DNA from: Streptomyces sp. NBC_01754
GTDB lineage: Bacteria; Actinomycetota; Actinomycetes; Streptomycetales; Streptomycetaceae
Assembly (NCBI RefSeq): GCF_035918015.1
Contig: NZ_CP109132.1
Span: forward strand, 4,278,001 to 4,342,000
Direction of reading: 5' to 3'
Length of the DNA stretch: 64,000 bases
A program made the position numbers and the translations under genes. Below, one piece after another: positions 50,045 through 60,520 of this stretch (position 1 is its first letter; every line of letters begins with the position of its first letter). Below the pieces are notes generated by a model that was not told the origin of the DNA, did not search any database, and worked only from the letters and a program-made list of their open reading frames with translations.

Positions 50045-53000
50045 GTGAAACGTAGATATGGACGGCGCGCCGGTGGCGCGTGGGGCAGACGGACCAGGGG
50101 GGTGGTCTCCGTGGCTGCGGCGGCGGTCCTGTTGACCTCCCTGCCCGTGCTGGGTGGTGAGCCCGAGGCACGGGCCGCCGCAGAGGATTCGGCCGCGGAG
50201 CGGACGGAGGGTCAGCGCGCGCTCACGGAAGCGAAGGAGTCGGGCCGTCGCGTCGAGGTGGTGGGTGAGCGGTCGGAACGCTCGACCGTGTACGCCAACC
50301 CCGACGGATTCACCTTCACGCTTGAGAACTCCACGGTCCCGGTACGGGTCCCCACGCCCGACGGCGGATGGCAGGCCCCCGACGCGACGCTGAAGGTGCG
50401 GGCCGACGGCACGGTGGTCCCCAAGGCCGCCGCGGTGGAGATGGAGTTCTCGGGCGGCGGCGACGACCCGCTGGTGAAGATCTCCGAGCGGGGCCGCTGG
50501 CTCTCCCTGGGCTGGCCGGGAGTGCTGCCGAAACCGGAACTGGAGGGCGAGAGCGCGCTGTACCGCGACGTCCTCGACGGTGTCGACCTGCGGGTCACCG
50601 CGTCGGCCGAAGGGTTCCGTCACGTACTGGTCGTGCGCACCCCCGAAGCGGCCGAGAGCAAGGAACTCGACAGGATCGACTACTCCCTGCGGACCGCGGA
50701 CCTCACCGTGGTCAAGGGGGAGGCGGGCAGCCTCACCGCGGTCGACGACGACGGGAACCGGGTCTTCCGGGCTCCTCCGGCCCAGATGTGGGACTCGGCG
50801 GGAACCGCCGGGGCGGCGGCTCGGCAGGCGGTGGCCCGGAGCGCCGCGGGCACGGGACCGGCCGCGCCGGTGAAGGGCTCGGACGCGACCGTCCCCGGGC
50901 CGGAGCCGGGGCCGGGCGACAACGTCGTGACGATGGGTGTCGAGGTCTCGGACAAGGCGCTGTCGGTGGTGCCGGACGCGGACATGCTGGACAAGGCCGA
51001 CGAGAAGACGTTCCCCCTCTACATCGACCCCACCGTGACGTGGGGTGAGTCCGAGCGGACGCTGCTGCGCTCGGACGGGTACGTGTCCTACGGCTGGGGC
51101 AACGGGAGCGACAACCGGGGCATGGGCGTCGGCAAGTGCGGCAGCTGGAACGGGTACTACTGCGGACCCGGATACACGCAGCGGCTGTACTTCGAGTTCT
51201 CCCCGGCGAACCTCAAGGGCAAGAACGTCCTGGACGTGACCTTCCGCGTGACCGAGCCCTGGGCGTTCCAGTGCGAGCCGCGATGGGTGGACCTGGTCCG
51301 CACGAACAACATCTCCGCGTCCACCACATGGTCCTCCCGGCCCACCGACCTCGACCTGATGGTGGACCGCAACGTATCCGCCGGCCGGGGATCCCTCTGC
51401 GACCCGAACTCCCCCGACGCGCCGATCGAGTTCCGTGACAACCCGAAGGAGACGAACGAGAACCTGACCCCGACCGTACGCAACTTCGCGGCGGGGAAGT
51501 TCTCGCGGCTCACACTGATGCTCAAGGCGCACGACGAGAAGGACACCTCGGCCTGGAAGCGCTTCCGGAACGACGCGGTACTCGCTGTGAAGTACGTCGG
51601 GATCCCCGCGCTGCCCAAGGAGGTCGGGCTGGTGGCCGGCAGTGGGCTGGTGTGCTCGACGAAGTCAGCCGAGCCCACGACGGTGAGTGACCCGACTCCG
51701 CTGGTCACGGGCAAGCCGATGACGGCGTCGGGCGGCTCGACGGGTGCGAACCTGCGGATCCGCTGGCGCACGGACAAGCTCTCCGGCACCACCTGGTCCG
51801 TGGCGCACACGGATCTGGACGGCCCTTCCTCCGGATACGTGGGCAACCAGGTCAAGCAGTCGAGGAGCCTTCCGACGCTGTCCGAAGGAGTCCTCTACCG
51901 GCTCAAGGCACTGACGATGTCGTACTACGAGGGCGGTACCGACCGGCTGAACACCGGCTACACCACGCCGTGTTACTTCAAGGTCGACCCGACGGCCCCG
52001 AAGGCGCCGAAGATATCGATCGGCGGCCCCTACACCGAGTGCACGCCCAACGCCTGTGCGGCGAACGGGAGCCCGGGCCGGGCGGCGACCTTCACCTTCC
52101 GTCCGGCGGACGGCGAGGCCAACGACGTGGCCTTCCAGTACCGGCTCTCCCTGGACGGGACCTGGACCGAGGCCAAGAAGACCTGCGTCGCCGCGACCAC
52201 CGCCGCGGCCTGCGCGGCCGCGCCGTCCGACTCGGCGGTGGTGATCGGCTGGCAGGCGTCGATCGCACCGGAGCGTTCCGGAACCCATCGGGTGTACGTC
52301 CGGGCCAAGGACGACGTCGGCCGCTGGGGCGAGCAGAACGTCGTCGACTACCTGGTCGCCGCCGGTGAGGGACCGGTCGGCCGCTGGCACTTCGACGAGG
52401 CGAGCGGCGTGGCCGTGGACTCGGCCACCGCGGACGGCAGGAACGACGCGACGCTGATGGGCGGCGCCGTCCGCGACGACCGGGGCCGGCGGGGACTGAT
52501 CACCCATGACGCGGAGGGCGCCCCGCTGGAGAACCCGGTCACGGACAAGGGTCTCGCGCTCAAGGACGGCGCGGCCTACGCGAAGACCGCGGGACCGGTG
52601 ATCGAGACGCGCTCGGCCTACACGGTCTCCGCGTGGGTGCGGCTCGACAGCACGGCCGAGGGGGCCTCGGTACTCTCCGCGAGCGACGCGGAGGAGAACA
52701 GCCCGTTCATTCTCGATTACTCGCCCACCCACAAGACGTGGTTCTTCGGCATCCGGATGGAGGGCTACAAGGACAAGTACCGGGGAGCGGTGGCCGCCTT
52801 CCCGGCGCAGGCCGACGTGTGGACCCACCTCGCCGGTTCGTACGACCCGGCCAAGGCGGAACTGCGCTTCTACGTGGACGGGCGGCGTCAGGGTGATCCG
52901 GCCTCCACGGAGGGTTCCTGGCCGTCGAGCGGGCCGCTGCTGTTCGGACGGCACGACTTCAGTACGGGGCAGACCTACTCCTTCCCGGGCTCCATCGACG

Positions 53001-53776
53001 AGGTCGCCGTGTGGCAGCGGGTGCTGACGGCAGAGGAGATCGCCGACGAGACGCGGCTGATGGTGGCCGAGGGCTTCGCCGGGGTGGAGCTGGTGGCCGA
53101 CTGGTCCGCCGACCGGGGCACGGGCACGACGGTCCCGGACACGACGTCCGGTTACGGACGGAAGCTGACGCTGACCGGCGGGGCCTCGCTGGACGGGGAG
53201 GCGATCGTGCTCGACGGGGTGGACGGCGCCGCGACCACCCCCGGTCCGCTCGTGTACGACCACAGCGGGTTCACGGTGACCACCCTCGCGCAGGTGGAGA
53301 GCGCCGGACTGGCCGACAAGAAGACCGGCTACACCGGGCAGGTGCTGGGCCAGGGTACGGAGGGTGGCTCCGCGTGGGGCTTCTGGTACGAGCTGACCGG
53401 CAGGGAGACCGTGCTGGACGAGGAGACGGGGGAGGAGCGCGTGGTGCCGGTGGGCGTATGGCACTTCGGCCGCCTCGAGACGGACGGCACCTTCTCCTCG
53501 GTCCGGTCCTCGCAGGAGGCGGCCCTGGACAGCCCGGTCAGGCTGACGGGTGTCTACGACTCCCTGTACGGAACGATCAGCCTCTACCTGGGGCACAACC
53601 AGAACGGCGACGCCACGGAGTTCACCGTCCAGCTCGGCTCCGGTGACTTCGCCATCGGCAGGGGCTTCACGAACGGGACGTGGAAGCACCACCTGGCGGC
53701 CAGGATCACGGAGGTCCGGCTGTGGGCCGGAGCCATGGCCGGCAGTGAGCAGGTCGAGTACCGCGTGGGCGACTGA
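50045..53776 (+). CDS. Large secreted protein with DNRLRE-like and LamG domains
   Basis: 1243 residues from GTG 50045 (GGTGGAG just upstream; GTG 50036 also possible). A signal peptide (GVVSVAAAAVLLTSLPVLGG) is followed by an N-terminal beta-rich part, a DNRLRE-like domain (about 327-518; LYIDPTVTWGESERTLLRSD, FEFSPANLKGKNVLDVTFRV) and a central fibronectin-like stretch. Two concanavalin/LamG-type domains follow (about 776-1008, GRWHFDEASGVAVDSATADG; and about 1013-1243). This build, directly before an RHS giant, recurs in Streptomyces. It probably helps display, anchor or bind targets for the toxin 111 nt downstream. Confidence 0.85.
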   Translation: MKRRYGRRAGGAWGRRTRGVVSVAAAAVLLTSLPVLGGEPEARAAAEDSAAERTEGQRALTEAKESGRRVEVVGERSERSTVYANPDGFTFTLENSTVPVRVPTPDGGWQAPDATLKVRADGTVVPKAAAVEMEFSGGGDDPLVKISERGRWLSLGWPGVLPKPELEGESALYRDVLDGVDLRVTASAEGFRHVLVVRTPEAAESKELDRIDYSLRTADLTVVKGEAGSLTAVDDDGNRVFRAPPAQMWDSAGTAGAAARQAVARSAAGTGPAAPVKGSDATVPGPEPGPGDNVVTMGVEVSDKALSVVPDADMLDKADEKTFPLYIDPTVTWGESERTLLRSDGYVSYGWGNGSDNRGMGVGKCGSWNGYYCGPGYTQRLYFEFSPANLKGKNVLDVTFRVTEPWAFQCEPRWVDLVRTNNISASTTWSSRPTDLDLMVDRNVSAGRGSLCDPNSPDAPIEFRDNPKETNENLTPTVRNFAAGKFSRLTLMLKAHDEKDTSAWKRFRNDAVLAVKYVGIPALPKEVGLVAGSGLVCSTKSAEPTTVSDPTPLVTGKPMTASGGSTGANLRIRWRTDKLSGTTWSVAHTDLDGPSSGYVGNQVKQSRSLPTLSEGVLYRLKALTMSYYEGGTDRLNTGYTTPCYFKVDPTAPKAPKISIGGPYTECTPNACAANGSPGRAATFTFRPADGEANDVAFQYRLSLDGTWTEAKKTCVAATTAAACAAAPSDSAVVIGWQASIAPERSGTHRVYVRAKDDVGRWGEQNVVDYLVAAGEGPVGRWHFDEASGVAVDSATADGRNDATLMGGAVRDDRGRRGLITHDAEGAPLENPVTDKGLALKDGAAYAKTAGPVIETRSAYTVSAWVRLDSTAEGASVLSASDAEENSPFILDYSPTHKTWFFGIRMEGYKDKYRGAVAAFPAQADVWTHLAGSYDPAKAELRFYVDGRRQGDPASTEGSWPSSGPLLFGRHDFSTGQTYSFPGSIDEVAVWQRVLTAEEIADETRLMVAEGFAGVELVADWSADRGTGTTVPDTTSGYGRKLTLTGGASLDGEAIVLDGVDGAATTPGPLVYDHSGFTVTTLAQVESAGLADKKTGYTGQVLGQGTEGGSAWGFWYELTGRETVLDEETGEERVVPVGVWHFGRLETDGTFSSVRSSQEAALDSPVRLTGVYDSLYGTISLYLGHNQNGDATEFTVQLGSGDFAIGRGFTNGTWKHHLAARITEVRLWAGAMAGSEQVEYRVGD

Positions 53777-53887
53777 CGCGTGCGTGGGGGCGGGAGCGGT
53801 GACCGCTCCCGCCCCCACGCGAAGTCACGGAAACGCATGTCCAGACCTTCGGTCTCTCTTCGAACACTCGGGTGGGGGAAATCAAGC

Positions 53888-56800
53888 ATGGCGTTCGGCA
53901 CAGGCACTTCACGGGCTTTGTGGGGTGGGCAGAGACGCGGGAGAGGACGGTCCGCGCTGACCGTCCTCGTCCTGTCGTTGATGACGGTGGGGGGACTGGC
54001 TCCTCTCGCACAGGCGGAGAACACCAAGGGGCTGGGCCGGCCCGACCTGCCCGGACAACGGGTGAGCAAGGTCGCGAAGGCCGACGGCCCCGGGGCGGAA
54101 CAGGCCCTGGAACGGGTCGCCGAGGACAAGGAGGCCAACGAGCGCCAGGCCCGGGACGCGGAGACCGAACAGAAGGCCACACCGCCCGCGACGTCTCTCG
54201 CGGTGTCCGCCCTCGTGGCCGGCGCCCCCGGCGCCGGTGAGGCCTCCAACGGGGCCGGCGACTTCTCCGCCACCCCGCTCGCCGAGTCCTCCTCGTGGGA
54301 GGCGGGCGGCAACTCGGGGTCCTTCGGCTGGAACTACGACTTCGCGGTGCCGCAGGTGGCCGCCGGGGCGGCGCCGAAGCTGTCCCTGTCCTACGACTCC
54401 GGCAGCGTCGACGGACGCACCGCCACCACCAACAACCAGGGCTCCTCGGTGGGCGAGGGCTTCGCCCTGACGGAGTCGTACATCGAGCGCTCCTACGGTG
54501 CCTGCCACGACGACGGCCACAAGGACCTGTACGACCTGTGCTGGAAGTACGACGACGCCCGGATCGTGCTCGACGGAAGGGCCAGCAGGCTGGTCAAGGT
54601 CGACGGCACCTGGGACAGCACCTGGCGGCTCGCCGACGACGACGCGTCCACCGTGACCCGGTCCACCGGTGCGGACAACGGTGACGACAACGGCGAGTAC
54701 TGGACCGTCGTCACCGGCGACGGCACGACGTACGTCTTCGGCAGCGACAAGCTGCCGGGGGCCGGGAGCGAACGCACCGGATCCACCTGGACCGTGCCGG
54801 TGTTCGGCGACGACGCCGGCGAGCCCGGTTACACCGGCGGCGGCTCCTTCGGCGACCGCTCGCTCAGCCAGGCGTGGCGCTGGAACCTCGACCATGTGAA
54901 GGACACCCACGGCAACGCCGCGACGTACTGGTACGCCAAGGAGTCCAACTTCTACAAGAAGAACAAGTCGGCGACCCCGAAGGCGGCCTACACACGGGGC
55001 GGCTACCTGAAGGAGATCAGGTACGGGCTGCGCGAGGGGGCCCTCTTCTCCGGTCAGGCGGAGGCGAAGATCACCTTCGGCCACGAGGAGCGCTGCACGG
55101 TCGACGACTGCGCGAAGCTGACCAAGAGCACCGCCGACCACTGGCCGGACGTGCCGTTCGACGCGATCTGCGCCGACGGGGCCGACGAGTGCCGCAGCGC
55201 CGGGCCGACCTTCTTCTCCCGGAAGCGGGTCACGAGCGTCGCGACCTCGTCGTGGGACGCCGCCGCCGGCGCGTACGCCCCGGTCGACTCCTGGAAGCTC
55301 ACCCAGAGGTTCCTCGACGGCGGTGACATCGGAGACACCTCCGACCACGTCCTGACGCTCCAGTCGCTCCGGAGGACCGGCCGCACGGCCTCCCCGGAGA
55401 TCAAGCTGGATCCGATCTCGTTCACGTACCACATGCGCCCGAACCGGGTGGACGGCACGGACGACATCCTGCCGCTGACCAGGCCCCGTATCTCCACGGT
55501 CACCTCCGAGACCGGAGCCGTCACCACGGTGACGCTCTCGGCACCGGAATGCGTCCGCGGTCAGGTGGTCAGCGCGCCGGAGGACACCAACGTACGGTCC
55601 TGCTATCCGCAGTACTGGCACATCAACGGCGCCGACAAGGCCGCCGTCGACTGGTTCCACAAGTACCGGGTGCTCGCCGTCACCACGTCCGACCCCGACG
55701 GCTACAACGACACGGTGGAGCAGTCCTACACCTACAGCGGAGCGGCCTGGCACCACAGCGACAACCCGTTCGTGCCCAAGGACGAGCGGACCTGGTCCGA
55801 CTGGCGCGGATACCGGCAGGTCACCGTGGAGTCGGGTGCCAAGGGGACCACGCGGTCCAGGACCGTCTCCGTCTACATGCAGGGCATGCACGGCGACAAG
55901 AAGAAGGACGGCACCACCCGTTCGGTGTCCGTCGCGCCGCTCGCGTCCCCGTCCCTCGGCATCGCCGCCGTCACGGACAGCGACCAGTACGCCGGGTGGC
56001 TCAGGCAGAAGGTCGTGTACGACGGCTCCGTCGCGACGAGCGTGGAGGTGAACGACCCCTGGTCCAAGGAGACGGCGCGGCAGACCGTCCCCGACTCCGG
56101 GGCCCACGTCGCCCGGTTCGTCCGCACGGGGAAGAACACCACCCACACGTATCTGACCGCGTCCAAGACCTGGCGCACACGCACGGTGACCACCGCCTAC
56201 GACGCGTACGGGACGGCCGTCTCGGCCGACGACTCGGGCGAGGCCGGGAAGAGCGGGGACGAGACCTGCACCCGGACCTGGTACGCCCGTAACGACGCCG
56301 TGGGGATCAACTCCCTGGTCTCGCGGACCCGCACCGTCGCCGCCGCCTGCGCCACGGCCGACGCGCAGCTGGACCTTCCGAAGAACGAGGCCTCCCGGGG
56401 CGACGTCCTGGCCGACACGGCGACGGTCTACGACAACCCCTCGGCCACGGCGTGGAGCGCCACCCAGAAACCGAGCCGGGGCGCGGTGACCTGGACCGGC
56501 CGGGCCACCGGGTACGACACGGCCGCCGACGGGGACGGGCTGCGCCGGCCGCTCGGCTGGCAGACCGTCGGCACCGCGACGTACGACGCGCTGGGCCGGC
56601 AGCTGACGGCCACCGACGCGGGAGACAGGACCACCACCACGGCCTACACGCCGGCGGGCGCGGGTCCGCTCACCAAGAAGACCGTGGCCGACCCCAAGGG
56701 CTTCAAGGCCACCGAGTTCATGGACCCGCGGCGCGGTGTCGTCCTGCGGAGCTACGACGCGAACACGAAGAAGACCGAGTCCGACTACGACGCGCTGGGC

Positions 56801-59800
56801 CGCCTCACGGCGGTCTGGCGTCCGGACCGGAACAGGGACGCCGGCTACAGCGCCGGCACCACGTACGGCTATCTGCTCCGCTCCACGGGCACGTCCGCGG
56901 TCTCGACCTCCTCCCTGAAGAAGGACGGCACGAGCTACAACACCACCTACGAGCTGTACGACGCGCTGATGCGTCCGTTGCAGACACAGTCGCCCACTCC
57001 GCAGGGCGGCAGGATCCTCACGGACACCCGCTACGACTCGCGCGGGCTGGCCTATGAGACGTACGAGCAGATCTTCGACGACTCCACGGCGCCCGGCGCC
57101 ACGTACACCAGGGCCGAGTACGGGGAGGCGCCCAAGCAGACGGAAACCGTCTACGACGGGGCCCAGCGGCCCGTCTCCAGCACGCTGTACGTCTACGGCG
57201 AGAAGAAGTGGTCCACCACCACCGGCTACACGGGGGACTCGACCACCACCACCGGCCTGGAGGGGGGCTCGGCGACACGGACGATCACCGACGCCCGGGG
57301 CCGCACCACCGAGACCCGCACCTACGCCGGTACCCGGCCGGACGACCAGCAGTACGGCGGCGGACTCGGATCCGGCTACTCCGCCACCCGCTTCCGTTAC
57401 GACCTCGACGACAAGGAGACCGCCGTCACGGGACCGGACGGCACCACCTGGTCCTACACCTACGACCTGTTCGGCCGGAAGACCGGCACCGAGGACCCCG
57501 ACAAGGGCCGGACCACCATGAAGTTCGACGCCCTCGACCGGATGGTCGAGTCCACCGACGCCCGGGGCAAGAGCGTCCTGACCCGGTACGACGAACTCGG
57601 CCGTGTCACCGGCACCTGGGCGGACAGCGAGAGCGACTCCACCCAGCTCACGGGCTACACCTTCGACACGGTGCTCAAGGGGTACCCGGCCACGAGCACC
57701 CGCTACGTCGGAGGCAGGGCGGGACAGGCGTACACCAGGGCCGTGACCGCGTACGACAGCCTGTCGCGTCCCGTGGCCACCCAGCTGGAACTCCCGGCGA
57801 CGGACCCGCTGGTCTCCGCCGGCGCACCGGCCGTGATCAAGTCCACCAGCCACTTCAACGCGGACGGCACGCTTCAGAACTCCCAGGAACCCGCGCTCGG
57901 GGGACTCCCCTCGGAAGTCGTCTCCTACGAGTACACGGCCCTCGGACAGGTGACCTCCGTCAAGGGCGGCGCCGGCTACCTCCTGGACGCCGACTACTCG
58001 GCCCTGGGACAGGCCCGGCAGCTCTCCCTGGGGACCGCCGGCACCGAGGCGGCGAAGAAGGTCTACATCACCAACGACTTCGAGGAGGGCACCGGCCGAC
58101 TGCTGCGCAGCGGTGTGACGGACCAGACGCACGGCTACATGCTGCAAGCCCTGACCTACCGGTACGACCAGGCCGGGAACGTGGTGTCGATCGCGGACCC
58201 CACCACACTCGGCGGGTCCTCGGCGGCCGAGACCCAGTGCTTCGCCTACGACGGCCATCAGCGCCTCACCGAGGCGTGGACACCGGCCGGCCAGGACTGC
58301 GCCTCCGCCCGGTCGGCCACCGCGCTGTCCGGCCCGGCGCCCCACTGGACGAGCTACACCTACGACGCGTCCGGACAGCGCACCGGTGAGACGGCGCACA
58401 AGGCCACGGGGGACAGGACGACCACCTACTGCCGCGAGGCCGGAGGCGCCCAGCCCCACGCGCTGACCGGGACGAGCACCAGCGGCGACTGCGCCGCCCC
58501 GGACGCGGCCTACCGGTACGACGCCACGGGCAACACCACCCGCCGGCCGGGAAGCGCGGGGACGCAGGACCTCGACTGGTCGCAGGAAGGATCCCTCAGC
58601 AGGCTCACCGAGGACGGCAAGGCGACGGACTACCTCTACGACGCCGACGGCACCCTCCTCGTCCGGAGCACCCAGGACGGGGAGCGGATCCTCTACAGCG
58701 GCAACACCGAGATGCACCGCAGGGCGGACGGCACCGCGTGGGCCCAGCGCCACTACGGCGCCGGTGAGCTGACGGTGGCGGTCCGCAGCAACGCGACGGG
58801 CGCCAACAAGCTGTCGTACCTCGCGTCCGACGCCCACGGGACGTCCGGCCTCGCGGTCGACGCCACGACGCAGACGTTCACCAAGCGGTACACGACGGTC
58901 TTCGGCGCCCGGCGCGGTGAGCCCACCGGTCCGGCGTGGCCGGACGACAAGGGGTTCCTGGGCAGGACCCATGACCCCGGCACGGAACTCACGCACCTCG
59001 GCGCACGCCAGTACGACCCGGCCCTCGGCCAGTTCGTCAGCGTCGACCCGATGCTGAGCACCCATCAGGACCAGTCGCTCAACGGCTACTCCTATGCCAA
59101 CAACAATCCCGCGACCCACGCCGACCCCACCGGGGAGGCCGTTCCCGAATGCCTCCAGGGACTGGTCAAGTGCGAGCGCGGGATACCGGTCAGAGGCGGC
59201 GGTGGCGGCGGTGGCGGAGGCGGCGGGCAGTGCCCCAGCGTCTCCAACCCGAAGTGCCCCGAATACCGCGGCGGTGGCGGTGGTGGAGGCGGCAGCCGTG
59301 GCGGTGGCGGTCCGACCCCGTCGCCTTCGCCCGGTGCGGCGCCCACTCCCCCTCCCGGCGGGTGCGCGTGCGGCAACCGGACGGGACCGCAGGACCTCTT
59401 GGCGGACAACCCGTTCTACGTCCGCAACAATCAGAACGGGGCCAACTTCCTGGCTCAGCAGCTCTGGCGTCTGAAGAGTGACGGCGAATGCGAGCGGGGC
59501 GCCGAGCAGGTCATCTGCTACGGGGGGTCTCCTGGCTTCGACCAGCCCATGACGGTGGGGGACGTCCTGTTCTGGCCGAAGGACAAAAGCGATCTCGAAG
59601 GGCGGCTGGAACGCGAGAAGCAGAGACGCGCCGGTATCCGCTACGAGGGCGGGGAGTTCGCGGCCGCCAAGTACGGCCCGGACGTGCTCAAGCACGAAGC
59701 CGTCCACTCCGAGCAGTGGGCCCGCTACGGGAATGCCGGCACCTACGTACGCGACTACGGGAAGGCGTCCCTGTCCTCGTGGTGGAAGAGCGACGACGTG

Positions 59801-59890
59801 GCGGCGGCCAACCGGATGGAAGAGGAGGCGAACCTGTGGTGGGGCGGATACCTGCACTGGGAACCGGCGCGACTCGGGCCCAAATCGTGA
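53888..59890 (+). CDS. RHS/YD-repeat polymorphic toxin with HExxH tail
   Basis: 2000 residues from ATG 53888 (GGGGGA 8 nt upstream). Signal peptide (SALTVLVLSLMTVGGLAPLA), then a long shell of YD repeats (TYDALGRQLT, YDALGRLTAV, YDLFGRKTGT, RYDELGRVTG). The RHS core end is YDPALGQFVSVDP (about 1709-1721), then DPTGEA. A Gly- and Pro-rich linker (about 1765-1825) leads to a 175-residue variable tail with HEAVHSEQW at 1936-1944 and later EEEANLWW. HEAVH fits the zincin pattern, so the tail is a candidate metallopeptidase toxin. RHS shells encapsulate and release such tails. The next gene overlaps the stop. Confidence 0.88.
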   Translation: MAFGTGTSRALWGGQRRGRGRSALTVLVLSLMTVGGLAPLAQAENTKGLGRPDLPGQRVSKVAKADGPGAEQALERVAEDKEANERQARDAETEQKATPPATSLAVSALVAGAPGAGEASNGAGDFSATPLAESSSWEAGGNSGSFGWNYDFAVPQVAAGAAPKLSLSYDSGSVDGRTATTNNQGSSVGEGFALTESYIERSYGACHDDGHKDLYDLCWKYDDARIVLDGRASRLVKVDGTWDSTWRLADDDASTVTRSTGADNGDDNGEYWTVVTGDGTTYVFGSDKLPGAGSERTGSTWTVPVFGDDAGEPGYTGGGSFGDRSLSQAWRWNLDHVKDTHGNAATYWYAKESNFYKKNKSATPKAAYTRGGYLKEIRYGLREGALFSGQAEAKITFGHEERCTVDDCAKLTKSTADHWPDVPFDAICADGADECRSAGPTFFSRKRVTSVATSSWDAAAGAYAPVDSWKLTQRFLDGGDIGDTSDHVLTLQSLRRTGRTASPEIKLDPISFTYHMRPNRVDGTDDILPLTRPRISTVTSETGAVTTVTLSAPECVRGQVVSAPEDTNVRSCYPQYWHINGADKAAVDWFHKYRVLAVTTSDPDGYNDTVEQSYTYSGAAWHHSDNPFVPKDERTWSDWRGYRQVTVESGAKGTTRSRTVSVYMQGMHGDKKKDGTTRSVSVAPLASPSLGIAAVTDSDQYAGWLRQKVVYDGSVATSVEVNDPWSKETARQTVPDSGAHVARFVRTGKNTTHTYLTASKTWRTRTVTTAYDAYGTAVSADDSGEAGKSGDETCTRTWYARNDAVGINSLVSRTRTVAAACATADAQLDLPKNEASRGDVLADTATVYDNPSATAWSATQKPSRGAVTWTGRATGYDTAADGDGLRRPLGWQTVGTATYDALGRQLTATDAGDRTTTTAYTPAGAGPLTKKTVADPKGFKATEFMDPRRGVVLRSYDANTKKTESDYDALGRLTAVWRPDRNRDAGYSAGTTYGYLLRSTGTSAVSTSSLKKDGTSYNTTYELYDALMRPLQTQSPTPQGGRILTDTRYDSRGLAYETYEQIFDDSTAPGATYTRAEYGEAPKQTETVYDGAQRPVSSTLYVYGEKKWSTTTGYTGDSTTTTGLEGGSATRTITDARGRTTETRTYAGTRPDDQQYGGGLGSGYSATRFRYDLDDKETAVTGPDGTTWSYTYDLFGRKTGTEDPDKGRTTMKFDALDRMVESTDARGKSVLTRYDELGRVTGTWADSESDSTQLTGYTFDTVLKGYPATSTRYVGGRAGQAYTRAVTAYDSLSRPVATQLELPATDPLVSAGAPAVIKSTSHFNADGTLQNSQEPALGGLPSEVVSYEYTALGQVTSVKGGAGYLLDADYSALGQARQLSLGTAGTEAAKKVYITNDFEEGTGRLLRSGVTDQTHGYMLQALTYRYDQAGNVVSIADPTTLGGSSAAETQCFAYDGHQRLTEAWTPAGQDCASARSATALSGPAPHWTSYTYDASGQRTGETAHKATGDRTTTYCREAGGAQPHALTGTSTSGDCAAPDAAYRYDATGNTTRRPGSAGTQDLDWSQEGSLSRLTEDGKATDYLYDADGTLLVRSTQDGERILYSGNTEMHRRADGTAWAQRHYGAGELTVAVRSNATGANKLSYLASDAHGTSGLAVDATTQTFTKRYTTVFGARRGEPTGPAWPDDKGFLGRTHDPGTELTHLGARQYDPALGQFVSVDPMLSTHQDQSLNGYSYANNNPATHADPTGEAVPECLQGLVKCERGIPVRGGGGGGGGGGGQCPSVSNPKCPEYRGGGGGGGGSRGGGGPTPSPSPGAAPTPPPGGCACGNRTGPQDLLADNPFYVRNNQNGANFLAQQLWRLKSDGECERGAEQVICYGGSPGFDQPMTVGDVLFWPKDKSDLEGRLEREKQRRAGIRYEGGEFAAAKYGPDVLKHEAVHSEQWARYGNAGTYVRDYGKASLSSWWKSDDVAAANRMEEEANLWWGGYLHWEPARLGPKS

Positions 59891-60414
59891 GACGGCGGTC
59901 GGTGGCCGGTGCCCGGGCGGCACTGGTGGCGCTCCTGATGGCGGGAGCGGTGACGGCGTGTTCCCCCGGGCCGGAGCAGGTGCTCGCGGTGGAGTCGCTG
60001 GACGGGACGTCCGCGCGCCTTCTGACGATGACCTGCGAGGAGTTCAGCCCGGACGGCTTCGACGTCTACCGCAGCGGTCTGCCGGACGGCGAGCCGTTGC
60101 GGATGTGGGCGGTGAGCCGGGATTTCACCGGGCCGGTCGTCAGTTCGGCGCGCGTCTTCCAGGAGCCTCCGGGCTGGAACACGTACAAGTCCGGCATCAG
60201 CTCCTTCGAGCCTGACGGGACCTACGTGGCGAGCGTCGACGGTGGCGTGCACGGCAAAGGCGTCACCGGCGAGGTGGAGTTCAGCGCCGGGCAGCTGAAG
60301 GAGCTCGCCGTCGGCGAGGTGCTGACGGCTGACGGGGCCGGCGGAACGGTGACGATGGGCCGCGACGACTTCCTGGAAGGGGCGAACAACCGCTGCGACG
60401 CTCTGGCGTCGTGA
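59887..60414 (+). CDS. Lipoprotein, candidate immunity protein
   Basis: 175 residues starting at a GTG that overlaps the RHS stop (GTGA). The signal ends in lipobox VTAC (Cys at about 25), so the protein is lipid-anchored on the outer face of the membrane. The rest (TMTCEEFSPDGFDVYRSGLP, VVSSARVFQEPPGW, DDFLEGANNRCDALAS) is not a family I know. Two Cys in the mature part may pair. Its position right after the toxin tail, and its surface location, suggest it neutralises the RHS toxin. Confidence 0.72.
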   Translation: MRRRSVAGARAALVALLMAGAVTACSPGPEQVLAVESLDGTSARLLTMTCEEFSPDGFDVYRSGLPDGEPLRMWAVSRDFTGPVVSSARVFQEPPGWNTYKSGISSFEPDGTYVASVDGGVHGKGVTGEVEFSAGQLKELAVGEVLTADGAGGTVTMGRDDFLEGANNRCDALAS

Positions 60415-60458
60415 CCGGTTCGGCGCGGGCGTGACCGTCCGCGCCGGACCGGTGGGGA

Positions 60459-60503
60459 CACGGGCGCCGCGCCACCTCGTCGACGGGTGGCGCGGCGCCC
60501 GTG
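60459..60503. terminator. Bidirectional terminator
   Basis: Perfect 18-bp stem (CACGGGCGCCGCGCCACC with its complement) between the convergent lipoprotein and PTS genes. Confidence 0.85.
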
Positions 60504-60520
60504 CCGTTTCCCGGGGTGCC

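Noticed and set aside
59195..59320. Short-period GGC/GGT repeats that look like an array
   Set aside because: They encode a Gly-rich linker in the RHS protein, with no spacer/repeat structure; not CRISPR.
53909..59923. A 2004-codon open frame on the minus strand opposite the RHS gene
   Set aside because: It is a shadow caused by GC-rich third positions; the sense frame has clear YD repeats, a signal peptide and an RHS core, while the antisense frame shows no domain.
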